DNA of 37,271 nucleotides from Candidatus Terrybacteria bacterium RIFCSPHIGHO2_01_FULL_48_17. Its GTDB lineage: Bacteria > Patescibacteriota > Minisyncoccia > Terrybacterales > 2-01-FULL-58-14. Below are positions 25,323-33,062 of this stretch, piece after piece. The notes beneath the pieces are model-generated. The model saw only the letters and a program-made list of their open reading frames with translations, ran no database searches and was not told where the DNA came from. A program made the translations under genes and the position numbers. Within the stretch, counting starts at the first letter, position 1. Each line of letters begins with the position of its first letter. Where the stretch lies: positions 1 to 37,271 of the forward strand of contig MHSS01000001.1 of NCBI GenBank assembly GCA_001822835.1. The letters are read 5' to 3'.

Positions 25323-26147
25323 ATGCTCATCTTTATTTCCATATTTTTAGGACTAATGCCATCTTTGGTATGGCTCATGATTTTTTTGCGGGAAGACGTG
25401 CGGCCTCATCCCAATCGTCTTGTGATACGCACATTCTTATGGGGGGCATTTATTACCGTACCTGTTCTCTTTTTGGGTATACTCGCACAATGCATATTTT
25501 TGGGCTGTGCGTTTTCCGGAGCGGAAAACGGTGTTTTCGGCCCTCTTTTATCCGGAATACCAGAGCCGCTGCCACGGATTCTTTTTATGTTTCTTGGAAT
25601 TGCCCTTGTGGAAGAACTAAGCAAATTTTTTGCAGCGCGAATGAGCGTATTGCGCGACCCTAGCTTCAATGAGCCGGTTGATGCGATGCTCTTTCTTGTT
25701 ATAGCGGCGTTGGGTTTTGCGGCAGTTGAGAATATCGCATTTGTATTAAACGCCCCCGTGCAGACAGCCGGCCTTTTGGGAGGAGTTATTCCAATTCTTG
25801 CCATGCGTTTCCTTTCAGCAACGCTTCTGCATTCGATTGCATCTGGCATTATTGGCTATACGATCGCCCGGGCGCTTTTTGATAACCAACTGCACAAAGG
25901 CGTTATTTTAATCGGAATTGCGATCGCAGCAACCGTACACGGCCTTTACAACGGGCTCCTCGAAAGCGGGGTACCAAATATTCTTTCGGACAAGAACCTT
26001 GGCGATTTTTTTGTTTCCTCCGGTGTTGTTATGGGACTACTTCTTGCAGGAGGGGTCGTGTTGTGGCTTATGTTTCAACACGTACGGGCGCTCTCTCGTA
26101 TCCACAGCTGGCGCAATAACCATGGAAAAGTAACGCTTTTGCGCTAG
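25323..26147 (+). CDS. PrsW-family intramembrane protease-like protein
   Basis: VEELSKFFAAR, EPVDAMLFLVIAALGFAAVENIAFV, LLHSIASGIIGYTIA, HGLYNG. Confidence 0.87.
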   Translation: MLIFISIFLGLMPSLVWLMIFLREDVRPHPNRLVIRTFLWGAFITVPVLFLGILAQCIFLGCAFSGAENGVFGPLLSGIPEPLPRILFMFLGIALVEELSKFFAARMSVLRDPSFNEPVDAMLFLVIAALGFAAVENIAFVLNAPVQTAGLLGGVIPILAMRFLSATLLHSIASGIIGYTIARALFDNQLHKGVILIGIAIAATVHGLYNGLLESGVPNILSDKNLGDFFVSSGVVMGLLLAGGVVLWLMFQHVRALSRIHSWRNNHGKVTLLR

Positions 26148-26175
26148 ACCCATGGTGGTCTTGTGTATCGAAATA

Positions 26176-26184
26176 TGCTATAGT
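26176..26184 (+). promoter_or_regulatory. Extended -10 element (TGC-TATAGT) upstream of hsp20
   Basis: AAATATGCTATAGTGTAAAT, 30 nt before the ATG; no clear -35. Confidence 0.5.
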
Positions 26185-26213
26185 GTAAATAATAACCTTA
26201 GTTTGAAAACGTT

Positions 26214-26723
26214 ATGGCAAACGACTCCAAACCAAAATCTTTTTTCGAGCGCCTCACCTCCAAAAAGGAAGACGCTAAAGAAGGCGCGAAACGTGTTGAT
26301 TTCACCGCCTCCCCCAAAGAAGAGGAGGTACATATGAAAAGCGGTGGGGACGGCGAAGAAACAAAGAAGGAATGGACAGAAGAGGGACAAGAGGGACAGC
26401 TTACGGTTGATGTATACCAAGATGACAGTAATATTTTTATACGCTCAACAGTTGCGGGAGTGCAGCCCGAGGATCTTGATATTACCATTACTAATGATAT
26501 GGTAACAGTGCGCGGAAAACGGACACTGCAAGAAACAATCAAACCGGAACAATATATCTACCAAGAATGTTACTGGGGTCCATTCTCGCGATCAATTATC
26601 TTACCCACAGATGTTTCCGCAGATAAAGCCGACGCATCACTCCACAATGGTATTCTCACGCTCCGCCTTCCTAAAGCAGAAAAGGAACAAACCAAAACTA
26701 TAAAGGTAAAATCGGTCCCCTAA
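26214..26723 (+). CDS. Hsp20/alpha-crystallin family small heat-shock protein
   Basis: TVDVYQDDSNIFIRSTVAGVQPEDLDITITNDMVTVRGKR... and C-terminal NGILTLRLPKAEKE. Confidence 0.92.
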   Translation: MANDSKPKSFFERLTSKKEDAKEGAKRVDFTASPKEEEVHMKSGGDGEETKKEWTEEGQEGQLTVDVYQDDSNIFIRSTVAGVQPEDLDITITNDMVTVRGKRTLQETIKPEQYIYQECYWGPFSRSIILPTDVSADKADASLHNGILTLRLPKAEKEQTKTIKVKSVP

Positions 26724-26725
26724 CC

Positions 26726-28387
26726 GTGCGCGTCAAACTCCCCATTGTACTTGCAATAGCCCCGATCGTTACGGGGCTGTTCTTGTTCGGTCTTCAAATC
26801 GCAAATGCCGGCCGTATTATCTATGGAACTCATATTGCTGGTGTAGCGGTGGGGGGTCTCACACCAGAACAGGCGCAAGAACTATTGAGGGGACGGGTAG
26901 ACCAATTTCTTGAAACGCCCCTCGTTATTACCGTAAATGGCATCGAGTATACCTCAACTCCCAAAACACTAGGGTTTGATATCGATATTTCCGGAACAGT
27001 TCAAAACACATTCCGCATTGGCAGGAATGAACCGATTTTTGTCGGGTTATGGGAGCAAGCGACAACGTTTTTTAAACAACCGCATGTGTTATTGATGGTA
27101 AAACAAAATGATACAATTTTTTCGCAAGAAACAAAACGGCTTTTTGTTGATCAAGAAAAGCCAGTTACCAACGCATATCCGCTCTGGAATGGCACGCGTC
27201 TTGTCGTTGCCCAAGAAGAAAAAGGGGCTGCGGTCAACAGAGAAATCTTAGTCAAACAAATCAAGGAACGTATAAGCGCGCTTGAAAACGAACGCGTGTT
27301 TGTGGATCTTGAAATTCAAGAGCCAACTATTTCAAAAGAGGAAACTAAGGAAGCGCTTACGGAAGCACAAAAATGGATAGCGACAACTCCTCTTTATATT
27401 CAGGCGGCGGAAGAAGAAATCGCCCTTTCACGCGATGATCTTATAGAATTGCTCCTCTTTGAACGCACCCAAGAAAACAATGTTGTTGCTTCACTTAAAC
27501 GCAGCCAAGCTGCGCTATGGTTAGAAGAACATCTGGGGAAAAGCGTAGGTCGAGAACCGCGCGATGCACGATTTGAGGTAGAGAAAAACCGTGTTGTATT
27601 ATTTGTTCCTTCGCTTACGGGAAGAATGCTAGATAGCCAAGCTTCCATCCAAATCCTGCTTGATGGCCTACGCCAAGGGGAAAAACGTGTAACGCTTACC
27701 GTTGTTGAAACAGATCCCAAAATACGCACCCAGGACGCAAATTCTTTTGGTATCGTTTCGCTGCTAGGCAAGGGCGAGAGTGACTTTGCCGGATCCCCTA
27801 AAAATCGTATTCATAATATTAAAACTGGTGCGGCACGTTTTAATGGAGTGCTCATTCCACCGCAGGAAGAGTTTTCGTTTAACGAAACGCTTGGCCCGGT
27901 AACGGAAGAGATGGGATATAAAGCAGAGCTCGTTATACTTCAAGATAAAACGGTTCCGGCGTTGGGCGGAGGGCTTTGCCAGGTGTCCACCACTGCTTTC
28001 CGTGCTGCAGCGTATTCCGGCCTTGAAGTCACCCAGCGTCGCAGCCATTCATATGTCGTGCGATATTACGGAACGCCCGGTTTTGATGCAACCATCTACC
28101 CTCCAAATCCCGACTTACGCTTCATTAATGACACGTCTGGCCATATTCTTATACAAACGAGGGTTGAAGGTACAAAACTCACTTTTGAATTTTATGGCAC
28201 CCCAGATGGTCGCACCGTTACGGTAGAAGGCCCCTATGTTTACGATAAAAAAGCAGACGGTTCTCTAAAAGCCACCCTCACGGTTAAAACGACGCTTGCG
28301 GACAATAAAACACGTGAGCAAACATTTCAATCTGTCTATAAATCGCCAACGCTCTATCCCGTAAACAAAAGAAACCCCCTGGAATGA
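26726..28387 (+). CDS. VanW-family / putative peptidoglycan-binding protein (GTG start)
   Basis: NIKTGAARFNGVLIPPQEEFSFNETLGPVTEEMGYK...GGGLCQVSTTAFRAAAYSGLEVTQRRSHSYVVRYYGTPGFDATIYPPNPDLRFINDT. Confidence 0.92.
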   Translation: MRVKLPIVLAIAPIVTGLFLFGLQIANAGRIIYGTHIAGVAVGGLTPEQAQELLRGRVDQFLETPLVITVNGIEYTSTPKTLGFDIDISGTVQNTFRIGRNEPIFVGLWEQATTFFKQPHVLLMVKQNDTIFSQETKRLFVDQEKPVTNAYPLWNGTRLVVAQEEKGAAVNREILVKQIKERISALENERVFVDLEIQEPTISKEETKEALTEAQKWIATTPLYIQAAEEEIALSRDDLIELLLFERTQENNVVASLKRSQAALWLEEHLGKSVGREPRDARFEVEKNRVVLFVPSLTGRMLDSQASIQILLDGLRQGEKRVTLTVVETDPKIRTQDANSFGIVSLLGKGESDFAGSPKNRIHNIKTGAARFNGVLIPPQEEFSFNETLGPVTEEMGYKAELVILQDKTVPALGGGLCQVSTTAFRAAAYSGLEVTQRRSHSYVVRYYGTPGFDATIYPPNPDLRFINDTSGHILIQTRVEGTKLTFEFYGTPDGRTVTVEGPYVYDKKADGSLKATLTVKTTLADNKTREQTFQSVYKSPTLYPVNKRNPLE

Positions 28388-29742
28388 ATTTGGCAATCTC
28401 AAAAAAAGAACTCGCGGGGATAATTGTCCTCATCGCCATCTCTTCTTTCTTGCATCTCTTCCGCCTTGGCGCTCCCGCACAACCGATTTTCGACGAAGTC
28501 CACTTCGCAACCTACGCATCTTACTATGCGTCGCGTCAAGGTTTCTGGGACATACACCCGCCGCTGGGGAAACTCATATATGGGGGGGTCGCAAAGATAA
28601 CCGGCGTCAAAGAACCCCAGTCATTTATCCATTTCGAACGCGACGACCAAAATCGACCTATCATTCATACGGCAAACGATGAACCTTGGAATAATTTTCC
28701 GTATATTTCACTTCGCGCCACAAGTGCCGTTGCGGGCATCTTACTAATTCCTCTCGTATTTCTTTTGGCCCGCCTCTTAGGACTTGGTTCCCTTCCTTCA
28801 TTTTTGGGGACATTGTTTATCACTTTCGACAACGGTATTTTGCTTCAAACACGCCTGATCTTACTTGACGGCTTCCTTCTTTTTTTCGGAATGCTGGGAT
28901 TTGTCTTGCTCTTATTAAAACATGTTCGTTTTTTTGAAAAACAAAAGCTCCTTATGACCGTCCTTTCAGCGCTTGCGCTGGGGAGCGCGGGAGCCGTTAA
29001 ATTAACCGGTTTTGGATTTGCGCTTGCGGTCTTTATCGCGTCCATGGCAAAAAACGAGAAGGTTAATATAGCGCCACTCAAGAAATGGCATTTTATCGGC
29101 CTTCTTCTCATTCCTCTATTTTTATCTTTTGCTATACAGCAAATACTCATCCCATTTGAGGAGGAACTAACGTATCTTGCGGTAATTTTAGGAACCGAAA
29201 ACCGAGGAATTGAATTTTTCGAATCAATAAAAACTCTTCCGTTTGGCAACGTGCTTGCGATATTTGCAGCATATACGGCCAACGTATTTTTGACGTTGAC
29301 GGCTGGACTATCCCGCATGTCACACGCAGCACAAAGCACTGTATTGGGATGGCCGTTGAGCATAAAACCGATCCCTTATTGGATCGGTTCTTCCGAAACC
29401 ATTTCTTTCATCGGCAACGCCGCGCTTTGGTTTTTGGGATTTCTCGCTTTAGTGTGGACCGTGTTTGGAAAAATGCTACGTAAGATAGTGTTGCCCCCTG
29501 CAATACATTTTTTACTTATTGCCTGGCTCGCAAATGTGATCCCCTATCTTCTGATAACACTTATCGGCCGCCCGACGTATCTATACCACTATCTTCCCGC
29601 TGTTATATTCTCATCGCTTCTTTTGGCAGCAATCCCTCAAAACAAGAACTTTGCCATCGTTATTATTGGTATAGTACTCATAAGCTTTATACTCATCTTG
29701 CCCCTTACGTATGGGATGAAGTTCTTAAACTTCGGTAATTAA
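28384..29742 (+). CDS. Dolichyl-phosphate-mannose--protein mannosyltransferase-like (GT39)
   Basis: PIFDEVHFATYASYYASRQGFWDIHPPLGKLIYGG and multiple TM segments; starts overlapping the VanW gene stop. Confidence 0.88.
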   Translation: MNLAISKKELAGIIVLIAISSFLHLFRLGAPAQPIFDEVHFATYASYYASRQGFWDIHPPLGKLIYGGVAKITGVKEPQSFIHFERDDQNRPIIHTANDEPWNNFPYISLRATSAVAGILLIPLVFLLARLLGLGSLPSFLGTLFITFDNGILLQTRLILLDGFLLFFGMLGFVLLLLKHVRFFEKQKLLMTVLSALALGSAGAVKLTGFGFALAVFIASMAKNEKVNIAPLKKWHFIGLLLIPLFLSFAIQQILIPFEEELTYLAVILGTENRGIEFFESIKTLPFGNVLAIFAAYTANVFLTLTAGLSRMSHAAQSTVLGWPLSIKPIPYWIGSSETISFIGNAALWFLGFLALVWTVFGKMLRKIVLPPAIHFLLIAWLANVIPYLLITLIGRPTYLYHYLPAVIFSSLLLAAIPQNKNFAIVIIGIVLISFILILPLTYGMKFLNFGN

Positions 29743-29820
29743 TTGAAATCTCAACCGAATTTGGCATCTTTTTAAATTTAGGGCCATTTTCAGTCATAGC
29801 CAAATGAGGATATCTTCTAC

Positions 29821-29907
29821 TGGTGCCCCCGGTAGGATTTGAACCTACACGGCCTTTCGGCCCTATGGTCCTAAGCCATAGGTGTCTGCCAATTCCACCA
29901 CGGGGGC
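29821..29907 (-). tRNA. tRNA-Leu (anticodon UAG), CCA encoded
   Basis: GCCCCCGTGGTGGAATTGGCAGACACCTATGGCTTAGGACCATAGGGCCGAAAGGCCGTGTAGGTTCAAATCCTACCGGGGGCACCA, with long variable arm. Confidence 0.95.
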
Positions 29908-29921
29908 GTGTTTTTTATAAA

Positions 29922-29945
29922 CGAGAGCGGGATAGCCCGCTCTCG
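29922..29945 (-). terminator. Terminator CGAGAGCGGG-ATAG-CCCGCTCTCG
   Basis: 10-bp perfect stem downstream of the 29978 gene on the minus strand. Confidence 0.75.
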
Positions 29946-29977
29946 ATAGAAATCCATACAAACGTTAAAGGGGAAAA

Positions 29978-30364
29978 TTAGCAAGTCAATAAACCGCCAC
30001 CGGTAATTCCTAAAAGCCCGGCAACAACAAGAATGATAACTCGAGCAAGCAAGGCGACAATCAAACCAACAATAGCAAATGTTAAAAGCTTTCGGGCACT
30101 CTCAACTTCTTTTGGATCACCGCCGCCTGTCATGAATTTGAGTGCGGCAACCAACAACATAATAAAGGAAATAATAATGACGATCGCAAAAATCCACAAT
30201 ACAACCACACAAACAATACGATTCCATAAACAAGCCAGAGCACCTTCACGTGCGGTTTCGCATACCGAGTGAGGAATTGGTCCTGGTTGGGCAAGCGCGG
30301 GTAAGGCAAACGCCGAAATAACCGCGAGGGTAACAATGAGCCCGATAAAACGATAGCGCGTCAT
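29978..30364 (-). CDS. T4SS-pilin/VirB2-TrbC-like two-TM protein with C-terminal Cys (pilin 1)
   Basis: Signal peptide (...ALPALAQ), two TMs around TGGGDPKEVESARKLLTFAIVG, ends GGGLLTC*. Confidence 0.75.
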   Translation of the reverse strand: MTRYRFIGLIVTLAVISAFALPALAQPGPIPHSVCETAREGALACLWNRIVCVVVLWIFAIVIIISFIMLLVAALKFMTGGGDPKEVESARKLLTFAIVGLIVALLARVIILVVAGLLGITGGGLLTC

Positions 30365-30430
30365 ATGTTTCAGAATATCATATATTATGATACTTCTAGC
30401 ATAGCATATTGCAACATTCTTGTCCACAAG

Positions 30431-30463
30431 AACAAACCAGCCCCGCAAGGGGGCTAGTTTGTT
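30431..30463 (-). terminator. Hairpin AACAAACcAGCCCC / GGGGCTaGTTTGTT downstream of pilin 2
   Basis: Long near-perfect inverted repeat. Confidence 0.65.
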
Positions 30464-30479
30464 GCTTATGTTGAAGTAA

Positions 30480-30908
30480 TTAGCAACCAAAAATGCTTGC
30501 TCCTTCAATACCCAAAAGTCCCGCCACCACAAAGAGTATCGCTCGCGCAAGAAGCGCTACGGCAATACCGATAATAGCATAGGTGAGCATTTGGCGAGCA
30601 CGGCCTACCTTTTCTTCATCCCCTCCGCCGGTCATAAACGTCAATGCAGCCACCAACAGCATAATGAAGGAAATGACGATGACGATTGCGAAGAACCAAA
30701 GGACACCGGTACACAAGAGATTCCAGAAGTCGCCCGGTCCTGTCACGTCTGTATCAGGAACAGTAGGGATAGGAGCGCCACTCGTGGTGCCTCCTGTAGT
30801 TCCTCCGGTGGTGCCACCAGTGCTAGTAAACTGCGCCAATGCAGCAACCGGAGTAATAAGCATGGAAAGAGTGAGAGCGGTTACAAGTGCTTTGTGCATA
30901 TACTTCAC
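30480..30908 (-). CDS. T4SS-pilin-like two-TM protein with GGTT-repeat N-terminus and C-terminal Cys (pilin 2)
   Basis: MKYMHKALVTALTLSMLITPVAALAQFTSTGGTTGGTTGGTTSG...; loop TGGGDEEKVGRARQ; ends SIFGC*; SD GAAAGGAGGTGAAGT. Confidence 0.8.
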   Translation of the reverse strand: MKYMHKALVTALTLSMLITPVAALAQFTSTGGTTGGTTGGTTSGAPIPTVPDTDVTGPGDFWNLLCTGVLWFFAIVIVISFIMLLVAALTFMTGGGDEEKVGRARQMLTYAIIGIAVALLARAILFVVAGLLGIEGASIFGC

Positions 30909-30918
30909 CTCCTTTCAG

Positions 30919-30943
30919 GTCTGGCTCAACTTGTGTGCCAGAC
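30919..30943 (-). promoter_or_regulatory. 5' UTR hairpin GTCTGGC...GCCAGAC next to the SD of pilin 2
   Basis: 7-bp perfect arms, 11-nt loop; duplicated at 31579-31603. Confidence 0.65.
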
Positions 30944-30957
30944 AGTTACGTGCGTAT

Positions 30958-30974
30958 TGTGACATAAGGTCACA
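30958..30974. promoter_or_regulatory. 17-bp palindrome TGTGAC-ATAAG-GTCACA upstream of pilin 2
   Basis: Perfect 6-bp arms; duplicated at 31618-31634. Confidence 0.6.
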
Positions 30975-31092
30975 GGTAATGCAAGCGGCTTATCCACAAC
31001 AATCAAAAGACCGTTTCATCATAACAGAATACAAGAATTCGACTGACTATTTCATGAATTTTCTACACGTCCGTGTTCTTGCGTGGCATAAA

Positions 31093-31122
31093 CAAAAGCA
31101 ACCCTAAAGAGGGCTGCTTTTG
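31093..31122 (-). terminator. Hairpin CAAAAGCAaCCCT / AGGGcTGCTTTTG downstream of pilin 3
   Basis: Near-perfect inverted repeat. Confidence 0.65.
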
Positions 31123-31139
31123 AAAAAATATACGGCTAA

Positions 31140-31568
31140 TTAACATCCAAAGAAACTGGTATCAGTGACTCCAAGCAATCCGGCGACTATAAACAATATC
31201 GCTCGCGCAAGAAGTGCTACGGCAATACCGATAATAGCGTAGGTAAGCAACCCTCGAGCACGTCCTACTTTCTCTTCGTCACCGCCTCCAGTAATAAACG
31301 TCAATGCAGCCACCAACAGCATAATGAAGGAAATGACGATAACGATTGCGAAGAACCAAAGGACACCGGTACACAAGAGGTTCCAGAAGTCGCCCGTGCT
31401 TGTAACTCCAGAATCGGGAATGGTGGGGATAGGAGCGCCACTCGTGGTGCCTCCTGTAGTTCCTCCGGTGGTGCCACCAGTGCTAGTAAACTGCGCCAAT
31501 GCAGCAACCGGAGTAATAAGCATGGAAAGAGTGAGAGCGGTTACAAGTGCTTTGTGCATATACTTCAC
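31140..31568 (-). CDS. T4SS-pilin-like two-TM protein, near-identical paralogue of pilin 2 (pilin 3)
   Basis: Same length and N-terminal half; ends SFFGC*. Confidence 0.8.
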   Translation of the reverse strand: MKYMHKALVTALTLSMLITPVAALAQFTSTGGTTGGTTGGTTSGAPIPTIPDSGVTSTGDFWNLLCTGVLWFFAIVIVISFIMLLVAALTFITGGGDEEKVGRARGLLTYAIIGIAVALLARAILFIVAGLLGVTDTSFFGC

Positions 31569-31578
31569 CTCCTTTCAG

Positions 31579-31603
31579 GTCTGGCTCAACTTGTGTGCCA
31601 GAC
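31579..31603 (-). promoter_or_regulatory. 5' UTR hairpin GTCTGGC...GCCAGAC next to the SD of pilin 3
   Basis: Second copy of 30919-30943. Confidence 0.65.
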
Positions 31604-31617
31604 AGTTACGTGCGTAT

Positions 31618-31634
31618 TGTGACATAAGGTCACA
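31618..31634. promoter_or_regulatory. 17-bp palindrome TGTGAC-ATAAG-GTCACA upstream of pilin 3
   Basis: Second copy of 30958-30974. Confidence 0.6.
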
Positions 31635-31709
31635 GGTAATGCAAGCGGCTTATCCACATAAACCAATGTCAGCCAAAATTTTTAGGCATCCACTGACCGC
31701 CTTTTTCTT

Positions 31710-32081
31710 TTAGCATCCAGTAAAACTGAGAGGTCGACCACCAATAAGCGCCACCATGCTAAGAGCTATCGCCTGGGCAATAATAACTATTCCCCATCCT
31801 ATTATCGAATAGAACAATGCGTCTTTTGCTTGACGTAATCGTTGTTCGTTACCCCCCGATACTAAAAAGAGAAGCGCTGCCATAAGCAATGCTAAAAGTG
31901 CTAAGGGGAATGCGAACCAAAATACAACGCGTGCAAACAAACAAATCAATCCCGGAAACGAACGAATGGGATCTAAGGGATTGGGTAACGTAAAATCCGC
32001 TTGAACAAACACCCATGGGATAAAAAGAAATAATATCCCCACCAGGGTAAAAAATAGTTTTTTGGAAAGGAATGTACGCAT
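31710..32081 (-). CDS. T4SS-pilin-like two-TM protein with C-terminal Cys (pilin 4)
   Basis: Signal peptide; LICLFARVVFW...FLVSGGNEQRLRQAKDALFYSIIGW...; ends SFTGC*. Confidence 0.75.
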   Translation of the reverse strand: MRTFLSKKLFFTLVGILFLFIPWVFVQADFTLPNPLDPIRSFPGLICLFARVVFWFAFPLALLALLMAALLFLVSGGNEQRLRQAKDALFYSIIGWGIVIIAQAIALSMVALIGGRPLSFTGC

Positions 32082-32093
32082 ATCGAGTAATAC

Positions 32094-32459
32094 TCAACAC
32101 GATGCAGGAAGCGCGCCGAGGTCAACCCCAAGTAAATCAGCGATGATGCGCGGGAGAAGAGAAACTATGAAAAGCGCTACCCAGCCCATAATGGCTGCAA
32201 TAAGAGCCATTCTGGCGCTGCTTATTTTATTTCTTTCTCCCCCTGAAGTCAGAAAAAGGAACGCGGAATACATAATCGCCACAAGCCCTATGGGAATTGA
32301 AAGATAAAACACCCAGTCAAGCAACGAGCACACAATCCCTAAAAGATCCCCTCCCGGGGCTATGGGATTTGTAAAGGTTATCATGGCATATCGCGATGCA
32401 ATGATTGCTGTTGTTGAAAGAAATATGGTTTTTATTTTTTTAAGAAAAATGAGCATCAT
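32094..32459 (-). CDS. T4SS-pilin-like two-TM protein with C-terminal Cys (pilin 5)
   Basis: GIVCSLLDWVFYLSIPIGLVAIMYSAFLFLTSGGERNKISSARMALIAAIMGW...; ends LPASC*. Confidence 0.75.
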   Translation of the reverse strand: MMLIFLKKIKTIFLSTTAIIASRYAMITFTNPIAPGGDLLGIVCSLLDWVFYLSIPIGLVAIMYSAFLFLTSGGERNKISSARMALIAAIMGWVALFIVSLLPRIIADLLGVDLGALPASC

Positions 32460-32495
32460 GTCGATGGGTCTAGAAAAAGGTATCGGAGGAATATA

Positions 32496-33062
32496 TCATT
32501 GTAAGTTGCACCGTAACTGACAAGCCCACTGGCATAGATTTCTATCCACACCGCCTGCGAAACACTCATCAAAACAACTCACATAACATGATGGTCGGGC
32601 AGCACATTGTGGCTCATACCAAGGCCACGGGAAGCCAGAGGGCTGCGTTGATCCGGCAAGCCACACGATGACGGTATTCACAATAGCCCACGCAAGAAGA
32701 ATGATAAGAAAACCAATCAGCGCCGTTTGAAGCATTCCCTTCGCCTTTGATTTAAGCCCGGCGTTGGGAGATGCACCCAGAATTCCTCCGGCAAACAGCA
32801 TCACAACCCCAGAAACAATGATTGCAAAAACCGTCAGTGGAAGCGCAACCTGCAAAACCAAAAAACTAAATATGTTCTGCCCCAAAATAAAAAGGTCGCA
32901 TGGGCGACAGGGAAGAGATTCGTCAATGGGTCTAGTCGTTGGATCGTCCGTCCCTGCCCCGCATGGCACAAGTCCTGCCTGTACGACAGGCAATGCATAA
33001 GCAAAAAAGCTGAGGCCAAAAAGACCGATCAATAGTATCAAAACCCAAATACGAGAATTCAT
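32496..33062 (-). CDS. Pilin-like two-TM protein with cysteine-rich C-terminal tail (protein 6)
   Basis: GLVPCG...LPCRPCDLFILGQNIFSFLV, second TM, then QCAARPSCYVSCFDECFAGGVDRNLCQWACQLRCNLQ. Confidence 0.75.
   Translation of the reverse strand: MNSRIWVLILLIGLFGLSFFAYALPVVQAGLVPCGAGTDDPTTRPIDESLPCRPCDLFILGQNIFSFLVLQVALPLTVFAIIVSGVVMLFAGGILGASPNAGLKSKAKGMLQTALIGFLIILLAWAIVNTVIVWLAGSTQPSGFPWPWYEPQCAARPSCYVSCFDECFAGGVDRNLCQWACQLRCNLQ

Larger units (their letters stand above)
30766..30998 (-). repeat. Direct repeat copy A, 233 bp identical to 31426-31658 (promoter, 5' UTR, signal peptide)
   Basis: Line-by-line identity at offset 660. Confidence 0.9.
31426..31658 (-). repeat. Direct repeat copy B, identical to 30766-30998
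   Basis: See copy A. Confidence 0.9.

Noticed and set aside
30958-30974. Canonical CRP site
   Set aside because: TGTGA...TCACA half-sites are separated by 7 nt rather than 6 and no CRP-like gene is seen here; kept only as a generic palindrome.
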